From contig JAJEGS010000018.1 of the NCBI GenBank assembly GCA_022819745.1, positions 1 through 64,000 on the forward strand: 64,000 bases of DNA. The letters are read 5' to 3'. Under the pieces are notes generated by a model. It had not been told where the DNA came from. It saw nothing but the letters and a program-made list of their open reading frames with translations, and did no database searches. Shown here piece after piece: positions 16,277 through 25,430 of the stretch (its first letter is position 1; each line of letters opens with the position of its first letter). Origin of the DNA: Candidatus Latescibacterota bacterium (GTDB taxonomy: Bacteria > Latescibacterota > UBA2968 > UBA8231). Both the position numbers and the translations under genes were made by a program.

Positions 16277-17089
16277 TTATTCCACAGGTATTTCGTCGTT
16301 AAAAACTTGAGTGCGTTTCATCAGACGACGCTGGTCTGGGGGGAAGGCGAGGCGGCGGTGCATGGTCGGGCGGTTGTCGAAGAGGACGAGGTCGCCGACT
16401 TGCCACTCGTGGGTCCAGACAAAGCGCGGCTGTTCGAGATGGGCGTACAGTTCGCCGAGCAGGGCGTCGCTGTCTTGGCGGCTGAGGCCGACGACGTATT
16501 TGGTCAGATGCGGCCCTACATAGAGCGAGCGGCGACCTGTTTCGGGGTGGGTGCGGACGATGGGGTGGGCGATGTGCTCGGAAGGGTTTTGCGCTTCGAC
16601 GTAGTGGCGATGCACGGCGCGCATGCCCTGGAGGCGGGTTTTCCAAGCGTCGTCGAGCGCTTCGTAGGCGGCGGTGCAATTGCACCACTGGGTCTGGCCG
16701 CCCTCCGAGGGAATCTCCACTGCGTAGAGTACCGACAGGGTGCCGGGGCGTTGTAGGTAGGAAAGATCCGAGTGAAAGGGGATCAGCTCGTCGCCTAGTT
16801 CGCCGATTGGCTCGCCGTTTTCTTTGACATTGGAGATGAGGAAAATCTCCTTGACTCGCCGCGGGCGCTGCTTGCGCACGTGCGGCACGGGTTTGCCGAA
16901 GTACGCAGTGAAGCGCACTTGGTCTTCGTCGCTTAGTTGCTGCTGGCGAAAGAAGACCACGCCGTAGTCGAGCAGTGCTTGGCGCACCTGCGCGACTTGG
17001 GCGGGCGCGAGCGGTGCGGACAGGTCGCAGCCTTTGATCTCAGCGCCGAGTGCGCCGCCGGTGGGGGCGATTGTTATATCATAGGCCAT
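16277..17089 (-). CDS. TauD/TfdA-family Fe(II)/2-oxoglutarate dioxygenase
   Basis: The 270-residue enzyme should couple 2-oxoglutarate oxidation to hydroxylation of a small substrate such as a sulfonate or aryloxyacid. The first two iron ligands are in FHSDLSY (H106, D108). A distal His is in DNRPTMHRRLAF, and the following Arg residues would bind 2-oxoglutarate. The N-terminal GGALGAEIKGCDLSAPL is a family mark. ATG 17089 matches the family start. It is the last gene of a minus-strand run with an isomerase and an M81 peptidase, suggesting a catabolic operon of unknown substrate. Confidence 0.9.
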   Translation of the reverse strand: MAYDITIAPTGGALGAEIKGCDLSAPLAPAQVAQVRQALLDYGVVFFRQQQLSDEDQVRFTAYFGKPVPHVRKQRPRRVKEIFLISNVKENGEPIGELGDELIPFHSDLSYLQRPGTLSVLYAVEIPSEGGQTQWCNCTAAYEALDDAWKTRLQGMRAVHRHYVEAQNPSEHIAHPIVRTHPETGRRSLYVGPHLTKYVVGLSRQDSDALLGELYAHLEQPRFVWTHEWQVGDLVLFDNRPTMHRRLAFPPDQRRLMKRTQVFNDEIPVE

Positions 17090-17182
17090 TTGAAAATCTC
17101 GCGTACGCCCCAAACAACGTCATCCCGCCATCTGCGTTCATCTGCGGATACTTTGCCCCCATGCGACCATCGCCGGAGGGTT

Positions 17183-17944
17183 TCAGACATTGCAGACCTC
17201 AAAAGCGTGTTCGAGTGAGTCAATGGCATCGCCCTTGGGCCGGTACTCGTGGCCGACATAGCCGTCGTAGGAAGTGGTGGCGATGGCCTGCATGATCGGC
17301 GGGTAGTAGATCTCCTGCTGGTCGTCGAGGTCTTGGCGACCGGGGTTGCCGGCAGTGTGGAAGTGGCCGATGCAGTCGATGTGGTCGGTGATGTTGCGGA
17401 TGAGATCGCCTTCCATGATCTGCATGTGGTAAATGTCGTAGAGCAGCTTGAACCGGGGCGAGCCGACGGCCCGGCACAGGGCCACGCCCCAGGCGGTGCG
17501 GTCGCACTGGTAGTCGGGATGGTTGACGCGCGAGTTGAGCAATTCCATGCAGAGGGTGATGCCTTTTTCCTCAGCGACTCCGGTGACGCGGCGCAGGCCG
17601 GCGACGCAGTTGGCGAGGCCCTCTTCTGAGGATCGGCCTTCGCTGTTGCCGGAAAAGCAAATCAGCGAGGGAATGCCGTGCTCAACGGCAAGGTCGATGT
17701 TGGCGAGCAGCTCGTCTTCGATACGATCGTGGTTTTCGGGCTTGTTGAGGCCGTCAGGTAGAGAAGCGTGGCCGGAGACGATGGCGATGGCGAGGCCGTG
17801 ATCTTGGATCAGCGGCCAGTGCTCTTGGGAGGCCATCTCTACGGATTGGTAGCCGATGCGGGCGGCGGCCGCGACGAGTTCCTGCGGACTGAGGCCGCTA
17901 CCGGCGAAGGGATTGAAGCAGACGGATTGTTTGATGGCAGGCAT
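17183..17944 (-). CDS. Sugar-phosphate isomerase/epimerase, hydroxypyruvate isomerase-like TIM barrel
   Basis: The 253-residue xylose-isomerase-like TIM barrel has the metal-site pattern of the hydroxypyruvate isomerase group: CMELLNSRVNHPDYQCD with a metal Glu, KLLYDIYHMQIMEGDLI with Asp and His, GHFHTAGNPGRQDLD and a terminal GYVGHEYRPKGD with the second Glu. It should interconvert a hydroxy-aldehyde and keto form of a small sugar or acid. ATG 17944 gives the family N-terminus, 4 bp after the M81 gene stop, so translation is probably coupled. Confidence 0.88.
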   Translation of the reverse strand: MPAIKQSVCFNPFAGSGLSPQELVAAAARIGYQSVEMASQEHWPLIQDHGLAIAIVSGHASLPDGLNKPENHDRIEDELLANIDLAVEHGIPSLICFSGNSEGRSSEEGLANCVAGLRRVTGVAEEKGITLCMELLNSRVNHPDYQCDRTAWGVALCRAVGSPRFKLLYDIYHMQIMEGDLIRNITDHIDCIGHFHTAGNPGRQDLDDQQEIYYPPIMQAIATTSYDGYVGHEYRPKGDAIDSLEHAFEVCNV

Positions 17945-17948
17945 AAAG

Positions 17949-19436
17949 CTAGGCTCCTGTGCCGAACATTTCGGCGACCGGGGTAAAAGGGGCATCGAGT
18001 TCGAGTGGGTACATGGGACGCTGGCAGACGCGGTGCCCAAGAGTGGGCAAGTTCGCGCTGGTCGAGCCAAGGGCATCGATGTTGAAGTTTATCTCGGCCC
18101 ATTCGTCAAAAAAGTGCCACTGGCAGTGCGGCGACTTGATGACGATGAGGTCGTAGTCCTTGGGGTTGATGTCGTGGGCGATAAAGACCGAGCGGTCGAT
18201 AAAGGGCACCGAGCGGCTGACGCAGACGATGGTGATATTGTCGCTTTCCAGCACGGCTGTAGGCCCGGCGTGCTGGGGCGTGTTCCAAGATTCGCAGAGA
18301 TATTCGCCGTCGCCGAGTTGGGTGACTTCCACCTCTAGGTCGAGCGGAGCAAAGCGCGAGTCGAGCGAGCCGCCCAAAACCACGTGGATACGCTCGCCTA
18401 GCCCGGCGTCGTGGGCCATGAACGCGGCGGGTGCATCCACTAGCGGCGCGAGCACTTGGCCGGAGTAACCACTGGCGTGCAGGGCTTGGAGCAGCACGTT
18501 GCTGTCGCCGGTCGCGCCCGAAGAGGGGGCATCGGCCGCGTCGGTGAAGAGCACTGGCCCGCTGTATTGGGGAGCTTGGGCGACGGCGTCTTCGACGGAT
18601 ACGAGGTCGGGCTGCATGAGGGCGCGCCGTTCCCAGAAGTCCGCGGCGATATGTAGGGCCTCGCTGCGGGCGAGGTCGGGGTCGGCATCGGCCACGACGA
18701 TGGCTTGGGAGCACAGCTCGGGCACATCGGTGAACGGGTTGCCGATCATCATGCCGGCGGCGAGAATGTCGGGCTGCTCTTCTAGGGCTTGGCAGTAGCG
18801 GATGGTCTCGCCGTACACGCCCGAGGCGGTGATTAGCTCATTGCCGCGCACGAGCGCGGGCACTGGCACGCGGGCCACTACGGGCTGTGCGCCGGCGAGG
18901 ACTTGGAGGAGCAAGTACGCGGCGCGGCGGCCGGTGTCGGCCAAATCGACGTGCGGATAGGTGTGATAAATGGCGAGGCCGTTCGAGTGCTCCAACATGC
19001 GGTGGGTGAGGATGCCGTGGAGGTCTTGCGAGATCACGATGGGGAAGTCGGGACCGGCGCTGCGGCGAAACTCTTGCAGCAAGTAGCCCTCTGGGTCGAG
19101 TTCCTCAGTGCAGCCCATAGCGCCGTGCAGGCAGAAGTACATGCCGTCGGCGTCGGCTAGGTGCGGCGTGACCGCGTCGAGCAGCTCGGCGGCAAGGCGC
19201 TCAAAGTCCTGTTGGTCTAAAGGCCCGGCCGAGGGGGCAACGGCCCCGTACGTGGGGATGACGTCGATGTGGCTGTCGGCGAAGACCTGCAAGGCACCGC
19301 ACAGCTCGGTCTCGCGGCCTTGGTGATAGGTGAGCAACTCGGGGCCGCGGCGGATGGAGAAGTTGTCGTACGTGCCGATGATTGGGTTGAAGGAAGAGAT
19401 TTCTTGCTTGCACTCGGCGACGAGGATGCGGGACAT
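17949..19436 (-). CDS. M81-family metallopeptidase (MlrC-like, DUF1485)
   Basis: The 495-residue protein matches the M81/MlrC family throughout: ILVAECKQEISSFNPIIGTYDNF at the start, YGAVAPSAGPL, FCLHGAMGCTEELDPEGYLL, ISQDLHGILTHRML (Asp and His of the metal site), YHTYPHVDLADTGRRAA and VFTDAADAPSSGATGDSN-type segment in the second half. MlrC opens a linearised microcystin product, but most members have unknown substrates. It lies between cysS and the isomerase in a compact minus-strand run with 14-bp and 4-bp gaps. Confidence 0.92.
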   Translation of the reverse strand: MSRILVAECKQEISSFNPIIGTYDNFSIRRGPELLTYHQGRETELCGALQVFADSHIDVIPTYGAVAPSAGPLDQQDFERLAAELLDAVTPHLADADGMYFCLHGAMGCTEELDPEGYLLQEFRRSAGPDFPIVISQDLHGILTHRMLEHSNGLAIYHTYPHVDLADTGRRAAYLLLQVLAGAQPVVARVPVPALVRGNELITASGVYGETIRYCQALEEQPDILAAGMMIGNPFTDVPELCSQAIVVADADPDLARSEALHIAADFWERRALMQPDLVSVEDAVAQAPQYSGPVLFTDAADAPSSGATGDSNVLLQALHASGYSGQVLAPLVDAPAAFMAHDAGLGERIHVVLGGSLDSRFAPLDLEVEVTQLGDGEYLCESWNTPQHAGPTAVLESDNITIVCVSRSVPFIDRSVFIAHDINPKDYDLIVIKSPHCQWHFFDEWAEINFNIDALGSTSANLPTLGHRVCQRPMYPLELDAPFTPVAEMFGTGA

Positions 19437-19450
19437 GGGCGTCCGTTCGG

Positions 19451-20833
19451 TTAGGTTTTGCGCGGGCGGATGTTGGGGCCTTGGGGGGTGTCTTCGATTT
19501 CGTAGCCGGCCGCGGTGATTTCGTCGCGCAGGGCGTCGGCCGTGGCCCAGTCCTTGGCATCGCGGGCCTGTTGTCGCTGGGCGGCGAGTTCGCGAATCGC
19601 TTCGGGGACTTCATCTTCCTCTTGCGGCGTCCACTCGGCCAGCCCCAAGCCCATGACTTGATCGAAGTGCAGGAGCGTGGCCTTCTTGGCGGCGTCGGGG
19701 AGATCGTCGGCCACGAGCTCCCAGCACAGGGCGAGGACGCGCGGCATGTTGAGGTCGTCCTCGACGCGCTCTTTGAACTCGGCCACGTAGCGGTCGTCGG
19801 GTTCAGACGGCGCACCCCAAGCGTGGGCGGCAGCGCGCAGCCGGTCGAGGGCTGTGGCCGCGCCGCTGAGGCTTTCCCAAGTGAAGGAGAGCTTGGCCCG
19901 GTAGCGCGCTCCGAGGCAGAAAAAGCGGTAGGCGAGAGGGTCGTAGCCCTCTTCAACGAGGGATTCGAGGCGCAGGAAGTCGCCGCTCGACTTGGACATC
20001 TTCTCCCCGTCGAGCTGTAGAAACGCGCCGTGGAGCCAGAATTCGGCCAGCCGCGTGTCGTAGCAGGCTTGGGCTTGGGCGATCTCGTTGGTGTGGTGGA
20101 CCGGGACGTGATCCTCGCCGCCGCAGTGGATGTCGAAGTACGGCCCCAAGTACTTAGCTGCCATAGCGGTGCATTCGATATGCCAGCCGGGAAAGCCGCG
20201 CCCCCACGGGCTGTCCCATTCCATCTGCCGTTGCGCGTCTGCTGGGCTGAACTTCCACAGCGCAAAGTCCGTGACGCGGCGCTTCTGCCCGAGATCGACG
20301 CGCTGACCGCCCTGTAGGCCCTCGATGTTGAGGCGGGCGAGATGGCCGTAGTCGCTCAGGCGCGAAGTGTCGAAGTACAGGCCGTCGTCTGTGCGGTACG
20401 TATAGCCTTTTTCCTCGATGGCGGCGATGGCCGCAATCTGCTCGCTAATGTGGTCGGTGGCCCGGCACCAGACGTGGGGCGCGAGCACGTTGAGCCAGTC
20501 GAGCTTTTCTTGGAAATCTGCGGTGTAGCGCTCGGCGATTTCCCAAGCCGTCAAGCCGGTGCGCCGCGCGCCGGCTTCCATCTTGTCTTCGCCGGTGTCC
20601 GCGTCGGAGGTCAGATGCCCCACGTCGGTGATGTTGACGACGTGGTGGACCTCATAGCCGCTGTATTCGAGGGCGCGCCGCAGGATGTCCTCGAAGATGT
20701 AAGTGCGCAGGTTGCCGATGTGCTGGTAGTTGTACACAGTCGGGCCGCAGGCATACAGGCGGACTTGGGGCGGCGCGAGCGGTGTGAAGGGGCGCTCTTG
20801 GCGGGCATAGGTATCAAAAAGATGCAGGGTCAT
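19451..20833 (-). CDS. cysS: Cysteinyl-tRNA synthetase
   Basis: The 460-residue class Ia synthetase charges tRNA-Cys. It has the zinc Cys and HIGH-type region YACGPTVYNYQHIGN (C29, HIGN 38-41), GWHIECTAMA with zinc Cys 221, GGEDHVPVHHTNE with further zinc ligands, and KMSKS at 278-282. A C-terminal helical domain carries the usual DWATADALRDEI segment. Length is normal for the family. It sits between a Gfo/Idh oxidoreductase gene and the M81 peptidase gene on the same strand, so this housekeeping gene appears embedded in a catabolic operon. Confidence 0.97.
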   Translation of the reverse strand: MTLHLFDTYARQERPFTPLAPPQVRLYACGPTVYNYQHIGNLRTYIFEDILRRALEYSGYEVHHVVNITDVGHLTSDADTGEDKMEAGARRTGLTAWEIAERYTADFQEKLDWLNVLAPHVWCRATDHISEQIAAIAAIEEKGYTYRTDDGLYFDTSRLSDYGHLARLNIEGLQGGQRVDLGQKRRVTDFALWKFSPADAQRQMEWDSPWGRGFPGWHIECTAMAAKYLGPYFDIHCGGEDHVPVHHTNEIAQAQACYDTRLAEFWLHGAFLQLDGEKMSKSSGDFLRLESLVEEGYDPLAYRFFCLGARYRAKLSFTWESLSGAATALDRLRAAAHAWGAPSEPDDRYVAEFKERVEDDLNMPRVLALCWELVADDLPDAAKKATLLHFDQVMGLGLAEWTPQEEDEVPEAIRELAAQRQQARDAKDWATADALRDEITAAGYEIEDTPQGPNIRPRKT

Positions 20834-20888
20834 AAGTCTATTAAAGAGGGGTTAGTAGCAAGCTGTGGCAATGGAGAAAGAACCAAAT

Positions 20889-21896
20889 CTATAACTCGGC
20901 GATGGATACTTCGCGGCCCTCCATCGCGCTTTTGACTGCCGCAAAAACCATGGCCATGGACTTGAGGTTGTCGGCCGCGTTGCACTCGGGCGTGCGGCCT
21001 TCTTCGATAGCGGTGACGAATTCCCGCAGCACAGGGTTTTGGTCTTGGCCGCCATCGTCGTCGAGAGGAACCTGCCGGCGAATTTTGGGGTCGGTGCGGT
21101 GCGAGTGGGTGTGGTACAAGTCGAAGCCCTCCCACGTCAGGGTGCCGCGCGGCCCCTCGTAGCGCCACTCGCCGTTGTGCCCGGCGGGCACGTGCCCGAC
21201 CGTGCAGCCGATGCCGCGGTGGGTGGCGACTGTGCCATTGGCAAAGCGGAAGAGTATCATCTGGGCGGCGTCGCCTTGATGCCAGCCCCAAGGGAGGTTC
21301 CAAGTGAGAGCGTGCGCGCTCACAGGGTCTTGGCCGAGCGTGTAGCGCATCATGTCGAAGTGGTGAATGCCCATGTCGGTGAGGAACATATACGGCTCGG
21401 TGACGTAGTGCGAGCCGGGCGAGTCGGCCCAATTGACGTAGAGCGAGACATCGAGCTGGCCGACCTGACCGATGAGGTCCTCGGTGAGCAGGCGGTGGGT
21501 TGTGCGCGGCAGGCCGTTGAACCGGTAGTTCTGGGTGATCATGTGCGCGACGCCGGCTTGAGTGCCAGCCTTCACCACGCGCTGGGCCGCTTGGTAATCG
21601 TCGCTGAGGGGCTTTTCTCCAAGCAGGTGCAGGCCCGCGGCAAAGGTCTGCATGGCAATGTCTTCGTGGATGGCTGGCGGCGTCACGTCGAGGACGAAGT
21701 CGGCTTGCACAGCCGCGAGGGCCGCGCCGAGATCGCGGTAGATGGAACGCTCGGCGAGTGCGCATTGTGCGACCGCTCGCTCGCGGTTTTGCGCACTCGG
21801 CTCGACGCAGGCGACCACGTCGACATCCCGCTGTTTCCGGCATTGGTCGAGCCAATAGCGGCCCCTGCCGCCCAACCCTACGAGTATGGCTTTCAT
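20889..21896 (-). CDS. Gfo/Idh/MocA-family oxidoreductase
   Basis: The 335-residue NAD(P)-dependent dehydrogenase of sugar-type substrates has the Rossmann glycines GLGGRGRYWL near residue 7. The family EKPLSDDYQ motif with its catalytic-region Lys follows (HLLGEKPLS). The middle segment TDMGIHHFDMMRYTLGQDP carries the conserved His-Asp pair. The C-terminal half is the usual beta-sheet domain. The substrate is unknown. It heads the minus-strand run cysS, M81, isomerase and TauD, consistent with breakdown of a modified sugar or polyol. Confidence 0.92.
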   Translation of the reverse strand: MKAILVGLGGRGRYWLDQCRKQRDVDVVACVEPSAQNRERAVAQCALAERSIYRDLGAALAAVQADFVLDVTPPAIHEDIAMQTFAAGLHLLGEKPLSDDYQAAQRVVKAGTQAGVAHMITQNYRFNGLPRTTHRLLTEDLIGQVGQLDVSLYVNWADSPGSHYVTEPYMFLTDMGIHHFDMMRYTLGQDPVSAHALTWNLPWGWHQGDAAQMILFRFANGTVATHRGIGCTVGHVPAGHNGEWRYEGPRGTLTWEGFDLYHTHSHRTDPKIRRQVPLDDDGGQDQNPVLREFVTAIEEGRTPECNAADNLKSMAMVFAAVKSAMEGREVSIAEL

Positions 21897-22060
21897 TGGC
21901 GTCCTTTCTCTTTAGCTTTTTCTAAATAAAGGGCTTGGTCTGCGACTAGGCCAGTCGCTAGAAAAATTGACACGGTTGAAGTGCAGGGCTACTTTTGGGC
22001 GCTCTCAACGAGGGGTGCCATAGTGCGCCTTTCGCCCCCTTGCCGCTGAGGTACACTCTT

Positions 22061-23221
22061 TTGGCTATACCGCATAAGGCGTCCACACGCCTCTTCCTCG
22101 CGATTCTCGCGTGGTGCTTGAGTGGGAGTTGCACTCGGGAAAATACCGAGGAACTAGCGCCCGGGGTGGTGTCCTACGAGATCCATTTGCCCGAAGGACC
22201 GTGGCGGATACATGTGGTGGAAGTGGATCTGCCGCGCGCTTGGGCGGCGGGCATCCGCGTGCGCATGGCCAAGCAGGAAGAGGCGCAAAAGACCAGTAGC
22301 TTGGCCACGGGCGCTTTAGCGGCCATAAACGGAGACTTTTTGTTTCCCGGAGAGTCCAGCCAGCCAGCCGGGCTGTATATCGAGTCCGGCAATCTCATCC
22401 GCGTTCCACAGCGGCGCTCGGCCTTTGCCATTACCGAGGCAGGCCAGCCCTTGATCGCAGTGTACAAGATGGAATTGGGCCTGTTGACGGCCGAGGGCGA
22501 ACACCTACTCGTCGCGGGATTCAACCACGAGCCAGCGCTCGGGGAACTGTCCGTGTTCAACGATCGCGCACAGGGGGATTCGCTGCAAGCAGCTACGGGC
22601 TTTTTGTTGCAAGGGCTGGGCGACACCTCTATCGCCAACGACACGATTTCCTTGCGGGTGCAACAGATTCGGCGGGAGGCTTGGCCGCTCTCCCTCCAGC
22701 ACGATCAGTGGCTGTTGGCCGCTGGTGCTGAATACGAGGCGACGGAACAGATCGCTTTGGGCGACACGGTGCAGCTGTATTGTCGGCTGGCACCGGCCCA
22801 CGCCAAGCTAATGGAAGCCATCAGTGGCGGCCCGCGCATCCTGCGCAACGGCGGAGTATCCATTGAAGTAGAAGAGGAACGGCTCAGCCGCAGCTTTGCC
22901 GACAAGCGACACCCGCGCACGGCCATTGGGTATTCTCAAAACGCGGAGGTACTCTTCCTGATTGTCGTCGATGGGCGGCAGCCAGGATATAGTGTCGGCA
23001 TGAGCTTGGAGGAGCTAGCCGAATTTATGCGCACGCGCTTAGCCGAGTTTTCCCGCGCCAAGGTCAATGCCTATCAAGGGCTAAACCTCGACGGTGGCGG
23101 CTCGACGACGATGGTCGTAAGCGATCAGGTGGTCAACAAGCCATCCGATCCCACGGGCGAACGGCCGGTGGTCAACGCTCTGTTGGTCGTGGCGGATGCC
23201 TGGGGCGAGGAGCGGCCCTAG
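22061..23221 (+). CDS. Phosphodiester glycosidase (NAGPA) domain protein, probable lipoprotein
   Basis: The C-terminal two thirds match the NAGPA-type phosphodiester glycosidase domain: GALAAINGDFLF near residue 75, SGGPRILRNGG, RHPRTAIGYSQNAEVLFLIVVDGRQPGYS, and the signature GLNLDGGGSTTMV with a metal-binding Asp. The family removes sugars from phosphodiester linkages in some members, while others act on cell-wall polymers. TTG 22061 follows GAGGT at a fair distance. The resulting N-terminus is hydrophobic and ends in LSGSC, a weak lipobox, so outer-membrane or periplasmic anchoring is possible. A longer TTG start at 21995 exists. The stop overlaps the next start by one base. Confidence 0.82.
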   Translation: MAIPHKASTRLFLAILAWCLSGSCTRENTEELAPGVVSYEIHLPEGPWRIHVVEVDLPRAWAAGIRVRMAKQEEAQKTSSLATGALAAINGDFLFPGESSQPAGLYIESGNLIRVPQRRSAFAITEAGQPLIAVYKMELGLLTAEGEHLLVAGFNHEPALGELSVFNDRAQGDSLQAATGFLLQGLGDTSIANDTISLRVQQIRREAWPLSLQHDQWLLAAGAEYEATEQIALGDTVQLYCRLAPAHAKLMEAISGGPRILRNGGVSIEVEEERLSRSFADKRHPRTAIGYSQNAEVLFLIVVDGRQPGYSVGMSLEELAEFMRTRLAEFSRAKVNAYQGLNLDGGGSTTMVVSDQVVNKPSDPTGERPVVNALLVVADAWGEERP

Positions 23222-24288
23222 TGCCGACCTTGCGCGCCGAAGATCTCGATGCGCTGGCGCGAGCTTGCTTGCGACGGGTCGGCGTTCCTGCGGACGATGC
23301 GGCGTTGGTAGCCGAACACTTGGTCGAAGCCGGGCTGATGGGACACGATACCCACAGCGTGTTGCGGCTACCCCAATACGTGAACATGGTGCGCGACGGC
23401 CAAGTCGAGCCTAAAGCCGAGTTGGTGGTGCTGGACGAAAGCGAGTGCGGGGGGCGGCTGAGCGGTCAGTGGAACTACGGCCCGGTGACGGCCACCGAGG
23501 CCGTGCGCTGGGCGCTGGACAAGCTCGGCGACGGGGCGGTGGCAGTCGTCGGAGTGCGCGACTGCAACCACGTGGCGCGGCTGGGGCGTTTCGCCGAGAT
23601 CGCTACTCGCGCCGACTGCATCGTTCTCATCGCGGCCAATGGTCACGGCGGCGATAGTGCGGTGGCCCCCTTTGGCGGCCGCAGCCGTCGCCTGCCGACG
23701 AATCCAATCTGCTGCGGCATTCCCACCGGCGGCGATTGGCCCGTGATCCTAGACATGACGACGAGTATGCTTTCCGGCGGCGATATGCGGCTTTTGCGCA
23801 ACAGGGGCGAGGATGCGCCTCCGGGGATGCTGATCGACTCAGAGGGTCGTCCGACGACGAAAGTAGAAGCGTACTATGGCCCGCCCGCTGGCGCGATTTT
23901 GCCGCTCGGTTTCCCACAGAGTGGGCATAAGGGCTACGGGCTTTCCGTGCTAGTTGATATTCTGGCCGGGTCGCTTTCTGGGGCGGGGATGACGCAAGAA
24001 GTGCCCGAGCGTACGGGCAACGCGCTGTTCATCGCCGTGCTCAATGTCGCGGCTTTCCTGCCGTTGGACGAGTTTTACGCCGAGGTCGCGGCCTTTGTCG
24101 AGTGGGTCAAGTCGTGTCCGCCAACTACTGGGGTGGCCGAGGTATTGCTGCCTGGAGAGCGGGCGCACCAGCGGTTGCAGGCGCGGCGGCGCGATGGTCT
24201 GGACGTGGATGAGACAGCTTGGGCTGAGATAGGAGCCTTGGCGGCCGAATTGGGAGTGGAACTGCCAACGTCGGTGGCCGTTCAATAA
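23221..24288 (+). CDS. Malate/L-lactate/ureidoglycolate dehydrogenase family (Ldh2)
   Basis: The 355-residue protein belongs to the Ldh2/MDH2 family of NAD(P)-dependent oxidoreductases that reduce 2-keto acids and related compounds. Marks are GHDTHSVLRLPQYV with the catalytic His, DCNHVARLGRF with a second His, TNPICCGIPTG, DMTTSMLSGGDM and GHKGYGLSVLVDIL near residue 235. Length is normal. GTG 23221 shares one base with the preceding TAG, so the two genes are translated in tandem. The exact substrate is unknown. Confidence 0.92.
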   Translation: MPTLRAEDLDALARACLRRVGVPADDAALVAEHLVEAGLMGHDTHSVLRLPQYVNMVRDGQVEPKAELVVLDESECGGRLSGQWNYGPVTATEAVRWALDKLGDGAVAVVGVRDCNHVARLGRFAEIATRADCIVLIAANGHGGDSAVAPFGGRSRRLPTNPICCGIPTGGDWPVILDMTTSMLSGGDMRLLRNRGEDAPPGMLIDSEGRPTTKVEAYYGPPAGAILPLGFPQSGHKGYGLSVLVDILAGSLSGAGMTQEVPERTGNALFIAVLNVAAFLPLDEFYAEVAAFVEWVKSCPPTTGVAEVLLPGERAHQRLQARRRDGLDVDETAWAEIGALAAELGVELPTSVAVQ

Positions 24289-24376
24289 GAATGATCCACA
24301 GATGGCGCAGATGGACGCAGAATAGTTCTCATAGATTAGGCACTAATTATTCCAAAAAGTTAAAAAGGAGTTTGCA

Positions 24377-25372
24377 ATGCTTCACATTGGGATTGTCGGC
24401 ATGGGTGGAATTGGCAACAATCACGCCCGTTGCTACACGGCAAACGAGAACGCAAAGGTCGTTGCTGTGTGCGATATGGTTAAAGAGCAAGCGGACAAAG
24501 CGGCTGCGTCCTATGAGGCGCAGGCCTTCTATTCGATCGAGGAGATGATTGCCAGCGGCCTGCAACTCGACGCCTGCTCGGTGACCACGGCTGGGGTGGA
24601 AAACGGGGGCGATCACTACGAGCCGACGATGGCGCTTTTGCGGGCCGGCATCCCGGTGCTGGGCGAGAAGCCGATTTCCAATGAAATTCCCAAGGCGCGG
24701 GAAATGGTGGCCTTGGCCGAAGAAAAGCAGTTGCCCTATGGGATCAACCTGAACCACCGTTTCACGCCTGCGGCCGTCAAGGCCAAGGAATGGCTGACTA
24801 ACGGGCGGCTCGGCGAATTGCAGATAATCAACATGACGATGTGGATCAACAATCCCAACGAGTCGAGTCCGTGGTTCCACATCCGCGCTCTGCATCCGCA
24901 CTCGCTGGACGTGATGAGCTATTTCGCCGGAGGAGTGGATCGGGTACACGCTTTTTTTAAGAAGGGAAAAGGGCGGCAGATCTGGTCCAATGTGCAGGCG
25001 AATCTGCTGTACGAGAATGGCGTCATCGGGCATTTGACCGGGTCGTACGACGCCGGGGGAAGCTACGGCTTGGAGACCTTGGAACTAGTTGGTTCGGAGG
25101 GACGGGTTATCATCAATGAAGCCTGTGAGAAGCTGACGTTTTATCCGCGCTTTTCGCGGGAAGTGGAAAGCTACGATCACCTCGGGGGCATGGGCGGCTT
25201 TGCGGATACCTTTCCGGCGCGCATCAATGCGTGGATCGACGATTTGCGCAACCAAGTCCCGCCTGCGCAGGTGGATGCCAAAGGAGCGGACGCCCTGCGG
25301 GTCCAGTTGGTAATTGAGGCGCTTATCGAAAGCTGGGAAACTGGGCAGGTAGTGAAGGTGCCTAAACAGTAG
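24377..25372 (+). CDS. Gfo/Idh/MocA-family oxidoreductase (second copy)
   Basis: The 331-residue NAD(P)-dependent dehydrogenase has GIVGMGGIGNNHARCY as the Rossmann loop, VAVCDMVKEQA as the second strand, GIPVLGEKPISNEI with the family EKP and Lys, and HSLDVMSYFAGGVD in the active-site region. It is not a close copy of the oxidoreductase at 20889-21896, since the sequences differ along their length. ATG 24377 follows AAAAGGAG. It may continue the plus-strand group begun by the glycosidase and Ldh2 genes, though an 88-bp gap separates it. Confidence 0.92.
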   Translation: MLHIGIVGMGGIGNNHARCYTANENAKVVAVCDMVKEQADKAAASYEAQAFYSIEEMIASGLQLDACSVTTAGVENGGDHYEPTMALLRAGIPVLGEKPISNEIPKAREMVALAEEKQLPYGINLNHRFTPAAVKAKEWLTNGRLGELQIINMTMWINNPNESSPWFHIRALHPHSLDVMSYFAGGVDRVHAFFKKGKGRQIWSNVQANLLYENGVIGHLTGSYDAGGSYGLETLELVGSEGRVIINEACEKLTFYPRFSREVESYDHLGGMGGFADTFPARINAWIDDLRNQVPPAQVDAKGADALRVQLVIEALIESWETGQVVKVPKQ

Positions 25373-25430
25373 GCACAAATGGCGGCTAGGGGGGTAGTTT
25401 GTTATACTCAGGTCTGAGGAGATACTGCGG

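Noticed and set aside
20342..20935. 197-residue plus-strand frame opposite cysS
   Set aside because: Shadow of cysS codons in a GC-rich genome; no ribosome binding site or domain.
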